From Paraspadella gotoi (Eukaryota; Chaetognatha): a DNA stretch of 64,000 nucleotides. Numbering within the stretch: position 1 is the first letter of the stretch; each line of letters starts with the position of its first letter. Both the position numbers and the translations under genes were made by a program. Below, one piece after another: positions 34,134 to 44,823 of the stretch. The notes under the pieces are model-generated. The model was not told the DNA's origin and ran no database searches. It saw only the letters and a list, made by a program, of their open reading frames with translations. Location of the stretch: the NCBI GenBank assembly GCA_051294375.1, contig CM119267.1, positions 7,606,683-7,670,682 of the forward strand, given 5' to 3'.

Positions 34134-34647
34134 TCACCGCTTTAACACAGATGAAGAAGTAGATTTGGCTATGCACTGATGTACGATGCTGTACATAAGC
34201 GGAATGGGTCTGTTCGAGTCGGGCACCTTCCAGGCTGAACTGGGAGTCTCTTCTAAGTTAAGTTCTTTGGTAAGGAATTCTCGGTCCAAAGGTTCTAGCG
34301 GTTGGCCGGCTTCGTGAAGCAGAGCCGAGCACGAATGATTGTAACCGTTGAATTCCAAATACTCCCTGGAAAAAATAAGGAAAGCTTAGTTGCGATAAGA
34401 ATGGTTCACAAAATTATGGGTGTCGCGGTTTGAACGATGCAATGACTAGCCTGATAAGTTCGTTAATGAGCAAATTTTCGTTGCTTAGAAACGGCTTTGC
34501 TATGCCATCTCCGGTAGGACCGTCCGAGTCCCGCGAATCGTTCAGCACTTTAAAAACTTCGGCTCTCATGTCGTCGCGCAACTTTTGCAGAGCGCCACTC
34601 TTTTCCAACGTCAGTTTTAATGAAGCCTTTACTTCTCGTTCGGCCAT
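34134..34647 (-). CDS. CEP20: CEP20/FOPNL (FOR20) centriolar-satellite protein, LisH motif
   Basis: 142 aa from two exons, 34647-34451 and 34365-34134. It aligns with human FOR20 from the start (MAEREVKASLKLTLEKSGAL) through the LisH/TOF block LLINELIREYLEFNGYNHSC and LHEAGQPLEPLDREFLTKEL. FOR20 is needed at centriolar satellites and basal bodies for ciliogenesis. The intron appears to use a GC donor (CAG|GCTAGT) with a normal AG acceptor; this is the only joint that restores the conserved IREYLEF. Compared with human it has a ~15-residue insertion before LLINELI and lacks the long tail. The upstream 598-aa orphan is 103 bp away. Confidence 0.9.
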
Positions 34648-34750
34648 TTTAATTTTCTTCTTTCGCAACTATTTTGAGATTGAAAGAATTTCCAATAACG
34701 TAATTCTTTAATTTCAGTACTTAAGGGAGGGCAGAAAAAGGAAAGAAAGG

Positions 34751-36641
34751 TTAAACGGCCGTCGATCCTTCGCTGTCGCCATCGCTGCCGCTGCTCCCGC
34801 CGCTAGCGCAATAACTGCCGCTTTTATATTCAACCGTTCTTTCCGTCGCCGACGCCAGTGTTAGCGGAGTTTCTGAGAAAAGGGCTTGAAGGTTTTTAAA
34901 GTGACGAAAGGCCAACTGCAATGATCTGTTGCTCTCCAGGATGGCGTTCACGTCATCACGAAGTTGAGAATTAGAAGAGTCTACGGATGCATTTGGCTTT
35001 TTGACAGGCGTCGATTCGGCGACGGGCTTCAACGCTTCTATTTTCGGAGGCTCCGTCGAGAAGGTTCGTTCCAACGTTTCTTCGAGAGCTCTCTCCAAAT
35101 CTGGGACTTCTTTTCCACTCTCGCCGCGGGTCGACGTCGCTTTCTCGATCCTCCGACTCTCCTCGTCGCTTTGCAGAACTTCGATCTCGACGTCCTCCAA
35201 AGCGACGTGCGCTTGTGCAACGAAGAGCATGTTCTTCAGCTTCTCAACCGGGCGCTTATCTGGATCGTGTCTCACGGCTATTCTTCGTTCCCACGATCGA
35301 TCGCCGTCGAGCTGAGTCTGAAGAGTGGATTCCGCGTTTTCATCGCGTTTATCGTCGTCCGAATCAGGATCCTGAATCCATGTCTTCGATCGTTCTAATT
35401 CTCTATCGTGAAGACCATCTCTGCTGCCGATGAAAGTCTTTCGTCCGTATGCGGATTTCGAGAGCAAAACGTCGGTGGCAGTTTCGACGGAACCAACTTC
35501 GATGCGAGCAGAAGGGTCCTCGGAACGTTTCTCGGAAACTCGATTGGATTTTGGCGCGGGAATGCTGCCACCGCGTTTAATTTGGCCCGATTTACTAAAC
35601 GCCCTATCAGCAGCTCGACCTCCAACGTCAAATATTATCGCCTCTTTGCCTTTCGAATCGCGAGTGCGTCGATTTTGGGGAAACGTTTTTTTCTTCGTCG
35701 GCGTCGCTTTAGCTCGGAGGAATCGGTCGTGTCTGAGCTTTAACCTTTGCAGTCGCAAATCCTGCTGGCGAAAAAGGTGTTCCAGCCGGTCGTGATATGA
35801 GACGTCAGCCTGCGAGTCGCTTGGCGTTTTTACCGCGTCTACGCCATTGTCAGTCAAAATGGCGGAATCTTGAGAGGAAAGAGTTTCGATCCAAGAGGGA
35901 ATTCGCATCGTTGCTCCTTTTTCGTTCTTTACGGCGTCGATCCAACTGGGATGCTTAATTTTTTGACTGGATACTAATTGAGTTCGGATGGTGCTGATTG
36001 GCGCACCCTCTTTCGTCGTCGTACCTGTCGCGACGTCAGATAGGCCTGAGATGGCCTCCAACCAAGATGGCGCGCCTTTTGATACACTGAGATGATCGGC
36101 GTCGTCTATCCAAGACGGAGATCTTGGTTTGCTTTTCGGCGCCGTCTCCGTCGTGCCAACGAGAAGTTTTTTTTCTTGGTCATAGTGACTTCTTATGCTC
36201 GCCACAGCCTTGTCCTCTTGAGCGTTGATCTTAAGTTCGTCAACGCAGTCGATTAGATGTTGATAAAAGTCTTTTCTCGAGTCAAAAGGGAGAGACGGTT
36301 CATCTGCTTGATCCAGTCTCATCCGACGTAAAGAATCGTCCAAATCTAAAAATTTACACATTTCGTCTTACAAAGGAGATTCAAATTTTTGCCCTCTCGG
36401 TTGTCAATGAAACCTTAACATTAAAAATTCATAACTTACTACAATCCTTATCCCTCGTCTTGTCTTTTTTCAGCTTTTCTTTCTTCGATTTCCGCGCAGA
36501 AGGTAAGTTTTGATAATCGGTAATTTCCGAATTAGTTCTTTCAAAGTCACTTATGTATTCTTCTAAAGTTTCCGACGCAGTCTTTTTCGAAGGTTCAAAA
36601 CAATATAACGAAGAAAGCGTCACTTGAACCCCTTTGTCCAT
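34751..36641 (-). CDS. Orphan disordered protein with PSW[IL][DE] repeats, 598 aa
   Basis: Two exons, 36641-36440 and 36345-34751, join in frame (donor A|GTAAGT) to 598 aa. I do not recognise the protein. An N-terminal segment (MDKGVQVTLSSLYCFE) precedes a short helical part (RKDFYQHLIDCVDELK). Four short repeats follow: PSWIDDAD, PSWLEAIS, PSWIDAVK and PSWIETLS (about 36120-35870). Next comes a basic helix (QDLRLQRLKLRHDRFLRA), a long Arg/Glu/Ser-rich disordered part, and a C-terminal helix (SNRSLQLAFRHFKNLQALF). No membrane segment. Its closeness to CEP20 suggests, but does not show, a centrosomal or ciliary role. Confidence 0.75.
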
Positions 36642-36842
36642 GGTTGTGAAACTAGAAACTTAAATGGAAGTTTGGCCACGATATATTTTATAAAACCCAT
36701 GTCAAAAACTTTAATTTTAAAAATCTTAATACGTTAACTTTTCGAGAAATAGGAAAACAATAGAAAAAAAAAGAGATGACGACGCGCCGTGTGGAACTCG
36801 CGCGATTATTCGTTTCGATCGCGACCCGAGGGCGCCCAGTCT

Positions 36843-37719
36843 TTACATTTCGCTTCTCTGCTCCTTCAGCTTCTGTCGTTTCAACTTCTTCGTCGACTGC
36901 TTCTTTTTCTTCGGCTCTTCGTCGCCGGATCCCTTAACAACGACGTCGTCCTTCTCCGTCATGATCACCTGAAGGGAAATGGGCGCTTTAACATTAGATA
37001 CTTTTAGCTTGATTGCTTTCAACAACAAAATAAATATTTTTGGGTTTTAATAAAGTTTATTAAAATTATTCTTTGGAAAGAAAACCAAATTATATTACTA
37101 AAAGTAAGCAATCGGTATTCCATATCGATATTACCTCGATATGACACGGCGAAGACATGTAGGCGTTGATTCTACCGTGAGCTCTGTACGTACGACGCCT
37201 CATTTGAGCCGCGCGATTGACTTGAATGTGAGTGATCACCTGAAATTAATTTTATACTGTTAGCAGCAATGAAAACAAGTGAAAAAGGGTGCTTATTTAT
37301 GTGCCATACCATGTGATCGACGTCAAGTCCCTTATAATCGGCGTTGGATTCGGCGTTTTTGAGGAGCGAGAGCAAAAACTCGGCAGACTTCTTGGGCCAC
37401 CGCCCCTGGCTTCCAGAAGCGTTCCAGGATTTGGCCTGGGCGTGGCGTCCGGGACCTCCGACGTAACGGCGGAAGGGAACAATTTCCTTTTTTTCGATGA
37501 CGTTCTTGAGAAAGCGGGTCGCTCTGAAACGCGTGAAATAAGATTTAATTCGAAATTAATATTGAAATTAGACGAGTGAAGGAATAGAAACCTTCTCAAT
37601 GGCATCCCGCGGATGGCTCCGGCGGTTTCGCGCGTATTCTTGTAATGAACGCGAAGATTGGCGCCCCTCGCCTTGACCGACTTAGACGGGTTTTCCGGCT
37701 CGCTCGCGTAACGCGTCAT
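36843..37719 (-). CDS. RPL17: 60S ribosomal protein L17 (uL22)
   Basis: Large-subunit ribosomal protein lining the exit tunnel. It starts at 37719 ([19 protein letters not shown]) and has the conserved [76 protein letters not shown] and [12 protein letters not shown], then a Lys-rich tail; stop at 36843-36845. Four or five exons with short introns. It lies 154 bp from MGMT. A TTATTTTTAG acceptor-like site is ~20 nt upstream of the ATG. Confidence 0.97.
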
Positions 37720-37873
37720 CTCTAATTATCTCAGAAAACTAAAAATAACGATGCGAATAACAACTTCAATTGCCGAAAAGCAAATTAATAATAGTAAAAA
37801 TAATATCACGAAAAGAAACCAATGAAAATATATAAGGAAAAGTTCCCAATGCTTCAAAGGTTGATGGGAGGTA

Positions 37874-39260
37874 TCACAAAATCTCTACAGAGGGATTCGA
37901 AAGCACTTCAGCCCCCGACTCATGACGTAATAGAGCATCCTTAACGGCATCATGCCGTCCACCGGCGAATCGCCCGAGACTGCCGTCGGCTCTCACGACG
38001 CGATGGCACGGCACCATTAACATCACCGGGTTGTTTCGCATGGCCGATCCGACAGCCCGCGCGGCGCCAGGGTTATTGGCAATTGTCGCCAAGGAAGAGT
38101 AAGTGACACGTGATCCGAAGCCGACACGCCGACGCAAGGAGTCGAGGACGCGGGGACGGAAAGAGGAGAGATTCTAATAAGAAAAGACAAGAGAGAATAA
38201 GGAAAGAGAAAACTGAGAGGAGCGAAGGTGGAAAAAATGACGAAAAAAAAAGATAAAGAAGAGAAAGAATATTAGGATGAGATGGAAGCGAGAGACAAAT
38301 GAAAGAACGAATTCAAGATAATGTAGTGAGCAAACGAGAGTAAACAGAAAGGGAGAAAGGCAAGTCATGAAGCTTTGTTCATTTTGCTATAGCCTATAGC
38401 TTTTTCGCTAATTTTATCTTTTTTCTATTGTCCTTTTTTTTACCGATTTCTTTTTTTTTGGCATTTTAAGTTTATTAAATGGTTATATTAAAAAATCTTA
38501 AAATATAGTGATCTCGCCAGACGTTACTATCAAAAAAAAATTAATGAAAAAATCCGGAAAAAAAATGAATGATTGATGTATTAACAAATTATTGATATAA
38601 TAATAATTGATTGATGTAATAGTAATTGACTGATTTATGTAATAGTAATTGGCTGATTTATGTAATAGTAATTGATTGATTGATATAATATTGATTGATG
38701 TAATAATAATTGATTAATACGATGATAACTAATTATTAAGGCGATGATAACCAAAATATTGATGCGATGATAATCATTCATTGATACGATAATAGTCATT
38801 CATTGATACATTGATAGTCATTCATTGATACGATAATAGCCATTCATTGATACGATGATAGCCATTTATTGATACGATAATAGTCATTCATTAATGCGAT
38901 GATAGTCATTCAGAAGAAGCAGAGGCGGTCCTTAATGACGCCCAAAGCGGGTTTTAGCCCGTCTGGCGAGATAAAAAAGAATATTTTTACCCCAGAAAGC
39001 AAACAGATCTTCGGGGTCTCCGGCAATGGAGAGACTCTCTCGAAATAAGCCTTGAGCCAGAGCAACGACTGTTCCACCGTGGGTGATCGGTCGCAAGTTT
39101 GTTTCGTTTCAAAAGAAATCTGTTTTGACGACATTGACTGAGATTCGCTCATGCCGAGTTCGTGGACGCCGTTGGTGCAGACGACGAGTTTGAGGGGGCC
39201 AATGGGTGAAGAAATATGTAACGTTTCGCCCGCTCCATCGCAATTGCTCTTTACGGTCAT
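37874..39260 (-). CDS. MGMT: O6-methylguanine-DNA methyltransferase
   Basis: Suicide repair enzyme that transfers alkyl groups from O6-alkylguanine to its own Cys. Exons 39260-38991 and 38173-37874 join in frame to 189 aa. The C-terminal domain has the helix-turn-helix region (RVTYSSLATIANNPGAARAV), the recognition stretch GSAMRNNPVMLMVPC and the active site PCHRVV, followed by GRFAGGRHDAVKDALLRHE. The N-terminal domain (GETLHISSPIGPLKLVV) is diverged. The single 817-bp intron is unusually long here and contains a minisatellite and a hairpin repeat. An AATTTTCAG acceptor lies ~31 nt upstream of the ATG. Confidence 0.93.
38580..38915. repeat. Minisatellite of ~20-22-bp units in the MGMT intron
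   Basis: Degenerate tandem units built around CATTGATACGATAATAGT, clearest at 38775-38915. A more diverged left part uses TGATTTATGTAATAGTAAT-type units (38615-38700). Confidence 0.85.
38939..38979 (+). repeat. Small hairpin repeat, copy in MGMT intron
   Basis: Related to 30867-30909 in the MFSD11 intron. It shares 21 identical nucleotides at 38957-38977 (including GTCTGGCGAGATAAAAA), and a GCGGG/CCCG inner stem is kept, but the left outer arm has decayed. Confidence 0.65.
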
Positions 39261-39458
39261 TTTTAACAAAAAAATATAAACTGTTACGAATCTGAAAATT
39301 ATAAAACAATTAGGAAAGCTCGAAACGGATCTAAAAACTTTTAACGTTTAAATTTCTGAATCGAAAATAAAACTTGTAATTTATTAATGACAGAAGCGTC
39401 TCTATTATCAACGACTTTCTTTCTCGAGCTCTTCATGCGTCGGTGACGCAGGCTCCCT

Positions 39459-40627
39459 TTAGACGGAATCAAGAACCGGAGGCTCATAGCCCTCGGGCCG
39501 CGAAACGACCTCGCCCTCGGCCGTCTCCATAGCCACCGCGCCCTTCCCTTCGCCGTGAAGCTCCAACAACTTTCCGAGGTCGAAGCGGGGGCGCTTCATC
39601 ACCTTTAGAAGAGGTAAAAGGAAGTAGTTATTAGCAACCAAAACATTCGTGATGTCAGCAATAGACCAACCTTGACTTTGTTGATGAAGACGTCGTACAG
39701 CGGATAGATGGACTGACAGGACTTCTCGATGTCTTTGCCGATCGAGTCGGGGATGAGCTTGTTAACGACCTCCTTCAAGTCGCTGCTGCTCACCTCCTTG
39801 CTGATGATGTCAAACATCTTCCGGCGAATTTGCTGCGGAAACGAGAAGAACCATGTTCGAATTCGGTTTGCTCAAGTCTCAGCGAAGTGACATAAGTTAC
39901 ATTCATAGAAATTTTTTTCTCCAGCAATTTTGAAGAACACCGATGAATCAACTCCCAAATTTTGAAAAAAGTCTTCGGCCGTACCTTGACTTGCTGAGTT
40001 TGAGCGTAAGACGTCTTCTTAATCTGGTTCTGACGTTTCTTGGTGAATCCAACACAGAAGAGACGAAGGAGGAATCCGTCTGTCGTCTTCACGTCGAGTC
40101 GAGCTTCGATCATAGTCTGCCACTTTTTCACCATGGACCTTAGAAAAATAGAGCATTAGCGAAAGGTCTCAAAATTCCTTTTTGCCCACCGCCCGTAAAT
40201 GTTCCTGCGGCTCTCAAACCTCTTTTTATCCGTGGTAAGGGTCATGCCGTGAAAGTTGGTGAGGCAGTTCCTCCCTTGAACCTCCTCGCAAATGAGGCGG
40301 AACTTTCTGAAGGCGACTTCGTCGTTCTGGAGATCCGCCAAGGAAACCTCGTAGACGCGACCTTTGAGGCTGTCGGAGGCGATGCGGGTGCCTTCAGTTC
40401 AAGGAGGAAAACCAAAGAGATAAAACGTGTTTTTAATTTGACAACGGATATGACTTCGAAAACATACCGGCGGTCTTATTGACGGGGGTCTTGCAAATGC
40501 CCCGGGTGTTGAACATGACGGGGGCGCGTACGTCGTACCACTCCTTCCTCGTGAAAGGGTCAACCACCTTTTTCTTCTGACCCTTCTTTCCTCCTTTCGT
40601 TAGACGCTTGTTCTTACCGACTGCCAT
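39459..40627 (-). CDS. RPS3A: 40S ribosomal protein S3a (eS1)
   Basis: Small-subunit ribosomal protein. It starts at 40627 ([20 protein letters not shown]) and stops at 39459-39461. Conserved blocks in order: [146 protein letters not shown] and [11 protein letters not shown]. About five or six exons with short introns. Confidence 0.97.
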
Positions 40628-41219
40628 TTTTTTGGGCTTTTCTTACTTTCTATTTAACTTGAATAACAAACGGACACAAATAGTAAGAAAGTGATAAAAA
40701 GCTTATTTAACTTAACGTACTGCTGAAACTTTCAATATAGAGATACATTTTTAAAAAAAAATATTATAGTAAAGTTTCGCAGGATCCAGTCTTGATTAGG
40801 AGACTCCCGACGGGTCCTTTGTAACGCAGAATTGGGCCGCACGTGATAATCGCCATTTCTTCTGCGTTACCACACAAGAAACCGCTGGGCAGTGGGCACC
40901 ACGACGAAATAATCCAAGTCTAACGAATGACTATTTCAGAGAGATAAATTTAGGGATGAAGTTAGGATCGGTTTTAGTGGTGCACGCATCCAAAGAGTAA
41001 AACAAAGTTTGTCGCAAAAAACAGAAATTTTTTAAAAGGTTCACCAAAATAACATCGTGAGAACGGTTCATTCAGCCAGGCCACGCCGAGACATTAGAAG
41101 GCGGATTTGGACGCCAGCAAAACTTTTAAAGCAACGACTCCTCGCGATCAACTCCCTCCGACTATTTGATCATTTGTTTCTCATTGAATTCAAGTGTGAT
41201 TATATATCATATGATTATT

Positions 41220-41240
41220 TATGAAATTGGTACAACCAAT
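41220..41240 (+). repeat. 21-nt dispersed palindromic repeat, copy A
   Basis: Contains ATTGGTACAACCAAT (41226-41240). The same 21 nt occurs in reverse orientation at 59356-59376 in a FAH intron. Both copies sit in AT-rich, TATATA-rich contexts. Confidence 0.6.
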
Positions 41241-41400
41241 TTATATATATATTATATAATAATAAATTTATATCATATTATAATTTATAAGAAACAAATA
41301 TGATAGGAATTTAATACAATTAGCAGTTATGGATTGGGTGAAATTTTACGCTAAACTTTACCCTCAGGTTTTTCGCAAATGTTAAAATCAAACGACATTA

Positions 41401-41507
41401 TACAGTATACTGTACAATATACAGTTTATACACTATATATACACAATATACACTATACATACACTACACATTATACACTATATTATACACTATATACAGC
41501 AGATAGT
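41401..41507. repeat. TATACAC-type microsatellite
   Basis: Low-complexity stretch of repeated TATACACTATA and ACAGTATA motifs, imperfect, in the RPS3A-TATDN1 spacer. Confidence 0.8.
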
Positions 41508-42020
41508 AGATCTTCAACTTCTTATTTCTTAGAATAAAATTTGGTTGCAATATTTTTACACCTTCACTCACGAAGAAAATTTATTTTACAATTTACTATC
41601 TGTTAATTTTTTAAAGTTTAGTTGAGTAAATCTAGCCAAGTGGTTGAAAAAAAAAAAAGATGGATAAACAAGATAATTTATTCAATGCTTAAGTCATAAT
41701 TTCAATAACAAAAATTACAATGTCTACAATAACAAAAAGTATAAAAAAACAACTTTACAGCGAAAAGCTGTTACACAATTATGGTGAATTCCCAGAGAAA
41801 TGATATCCACAACAAAGCAAATTACTCCTACAAGTTCGAGGCCAACGGCTTGACACCACTTGACACCACCGGTCTGACGAAAAAATGTTTTTTCCACCTG
41901 GCTCAAATGACGGAAAATATAGTTCAACCCTCACTCTGCACTCCCTTGCTTAATTCTTCACTTAGTAGTTTTAAATAATGTTACTAGAAATGACACTGAA
42001 AATTAAAAACTAAGAAATAA

Positions 42021-43647
42021 CTAAGTTGCTCTTGTAGAGAAGAATAGTTTTTGTGTATTTTCAAAGCAAGCTTCCGTCAATTCTTCCAAAGTTTCGCCGC
42101 GCGTTGTCGATACTACTTCCGCTACCTTGAAAATGCATACGAAAAAAGACTAAGTAATTAATTAGTAAGTAGGACTAAGTAAGTAATTATGTACAAAAAC
42201 CAAGAAAAAGCTCGGAATTTTGTCAAACCAGACCTGGATTATATTGGCGGGTTCATTACGTCCCTTGACACCCATCGAAGGATCCCACTTCGCTGGCTTG
42301 TTGGCCACAGGAATTTTGCTTTTAACCAGACCAGATCCTGTTAGAACGTAAATCGAATCACACTATCATTTTTGAATCAAGCTTCTAATGTTATTCCGTT
42401 TCTGACCTGCGTGACTGTTCTTAATTTCGCACCAGGGGGCGTCAGTTTCTAACACGAGTCGATTCAGAGGAATTTTCGCCACGACCTCTAAGTTTTCCTT
42501 CGTTTTCAAAGAGCATCCGTTCAGTCCGATGAAGAGATCCAGGTCCAAAATTGACTCTGCGTCTTTCCATGTCCCGTCGAAAGAGTGGACAACTCCGCCT
42601 TGTGAGATACATTCAATCAATCAATCGAAAAATCAATCAATAAGTCATCATCGGTGTTATCGTTGTCGTGATCGCCATCATTAATTATTTAATTAATTAA
42701 AAATTAATTAATTCACTATTTTATTATGCTTTTTTTATAATGTTCTTTGTTATTACTTTAATTATTGTAATAAATTAAATAATTTATTATTTTTTCATTA
42801 ATTAAGTAAACAATTAACTAATTAATTACCACTTATGATCGTGGGCAGATCAGGCATTGTTATCTCAAACTTGTTTTGAGAGAACTAGATGTTATAAAAG
42901 GTGTTCAATTTTGGCCCGCCTTAATACTCACCCTTTACTCTGTCGCGATGCCGGCGCATCAATGGAAGGAAATCCTCGGCGGCGTTTCTCAAATGAAGAA
43001 ACATGGGAAGCTTCGATTCTTCCGCCAAATCGAACTGACGCTAAAGGAATGGTTATCAAGTTTTATTCTAACCTTACATAAGTATAAAAGAAATTAGAAT
43101 TTACTTCAAAGTACTTTAATTGAGTTTCCTTGTCGCAGAAATGTAGACGGTCATAGTCGAGGCCACATTCCCCGACGGCGACAACGTTTTCCGCATTCGA
43201 AGAGGCAAGTGACGCCAAAGCTTCGTAATAGGCTTGGGCATTGGCTTCGGTTTTGCAGTCTTCAGCATAGCCGGCCGGGTCCTCGCGGTTGGGGCCGAAA
43301 AGGAATTCCTTACATCGAGTCGGATGACAACCCACTAAGTAATAAAGAGGATTTAGCTTTTGATATTTATTATTTTTCTAACGATAACAACGAGAAAAAC
43401 TGCGAAAGTCGTTAAATGGGTCACCTGTGGCTGTTAACCTGGGATCGGTTTTGGCCAGATTCACGGCCTCCTCGCTCTCCTTCAAGCTGCCTCCGGTGAC
43501 GACGATCTTCTCCACTCCCCCTCGCCACGCGCGCTCCAACACGCGAGTCAAGTCGTCCTCGTGCTTCCGGGTTCCGTGATAAACGCCGCGGAAAACGGGA
43601 TCGGTCAGATTGACGCCGACATCGATGAATTTACGGGTCAAACTCAT
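42021..43647 (-). CDS. TATDN1: TatD-type deoxyribonuclease (TATDN1)
   Basis: Metal-dependent 3'-5' DNase of the TatD family. It starts at 43647 ([20 protein letters not shown]) and stops at 42021-42023. Conserved pieces in order: [40 protein letters not shown] (metal-binding Glu), [75 protein letters not shown] (catalytic Asp), RNEPANI-like, and the tail [20 protein letters not shown]. At least seven exons. Human HCRNSHAEF is HLRNAAEDF here. A TTTATTTCAG acceptor-like site lies ~17 nt before the ATG. Confidence 0.95.
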
Positions 43648-44823
43648 TTTTTCGCTTTTGTCACTGAAATAAATTTATAAGGCCGCCCCATGAGAATTAT
43701 TATCACTAAACAAAAGAGACAAACTGGAATTATCCACAGTAATTTGAAGAAATCGGGAGTCCGAAAGGAATACTCATCCGAATCAAAATGAGAATGAAAA
43801 GAGTGAAAAGCTATGTATAGTCGAATCCATGCAAATAATTCATATCCGAGTCCCTTAATATCAGTCCATTGAAATTTGATTTAGGTTGGAAACTTGCAAT
43901 TTATGAATTTTTTCAAGATTATTTTTTTAAAAATTTAATGTTTTTATACTTATTTTCTTAATTTAAATTTTAACGGGATTAATAATTTTAATGTTTTATT
44001 TGTCGAACCCTCCCAATTTTTATAAAAATGGTTTTATTCCATTCTCAATCCTGAATTTACTATCTTGGAAAAAAGCATATCCCATTTTCCGTAGAGGATA
44101 TTTATTTAAAAAATTGTTTGATTTTATAAAAATTAAAATATTTCCGAATCTATATTAAATTTTTTTTTATTGAAAAAAAAAATCAATATAAATTCGGAAA
44201 TTTTTATAAAATCAAACAATTTTTTAATTTCAATAACTTTATTTTATTTTTTTGTAGATCAAATTGTTTAAAAGTTACTAGCAAAAAAAATTTATTTAAT
44301 TTTTTACTATTTTCAATATTTATTTATTTTATTTTAAATAAAAATAAATATTTTTTAAATTTTTTTTAAATTTAATAATGCTAAAGGCATTATACCTTTT
44401 TTTGGTTAAAAAAAATACCATTATAACTTTCAGAAAAACAAATGTATAACATTAACATCAAGCCTAAAAAGAATTGTGTTAAAAATATAAAAAAATATTT
44501 CATTGTTAAACTTCAATTTGCTGTACGAGAGCATGCCCAAACAAATACAGGCAATAATTAATGCTGAGGGAAAGAATACTAAATATTGAAAAACTTTTAA
44601 CTATATTTTATATATTTTTATTGAATAAATATATTTTCAACAATTATGTAATATACTTTTTTCCTAGATAGTATTTGAAGATATTTGTTACAAAAATATT
44701 AACCTTAAATTCCCTATTCAGACTCCGTTGAGTAACCATGTGCAAAGAAAGTAAAAGACAAAACAATTTTGACTAGCTTCTACCGTTCGAAAAATCGAAC
44801 GCCCTTTTTTCGCCCCGAGCTCA
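43648..44823. other. AT-rich spacer between TATDN1 and DNAJC3
   Basis: About 1.2 kb, very AT-rich, with a foldback at 44107-44227. Just after the DNAJC3 stop (44784-44801) there is a perfect 7-bp stem CGTTCGA/TCGAACG with an AAAA loop, which may be a 3'UTR structure. No gene seen. Confidence 0.5.
44107..44227. repeat. Short AT-rich foldback element
   Basis: Left arm 44107-44169 and right arm 44172-44227 form an inverted repeat of ~56-62 bp with one 6-nt indel; shared segment AAAAAATTGTTTGATTTTAT and TTTCCGAAT. It resembles a small MITE or an AT-rich palindrome. Confidence 0.7.

Larger units (their letters stand above)
40628..42020. other. Spacer between RPS3A and TATDN1
   Basis: About 1.4 kb. 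40790-41170 is less AT-rich than its flanks and has an 11-bp inverted pair (GTAACGCAGAA/TTCTGCGTTAC, 40831-40879), so it may be a transcribed non-coding or regulatory sequence; I could not match it to a known RNA. 41400-41510 is a TATACAC-type microsatellite. Open frames near 41720-41980 have no motif. Confidence 0.5.

Noticed and set aside
41715-41980. Pair of overlapping 65-67-aa frames in the RPS3A-TATDN1 spacer
   Set aside because: No motif and a short internal duplication; could be a decayed repeat but nothing supports a gene.
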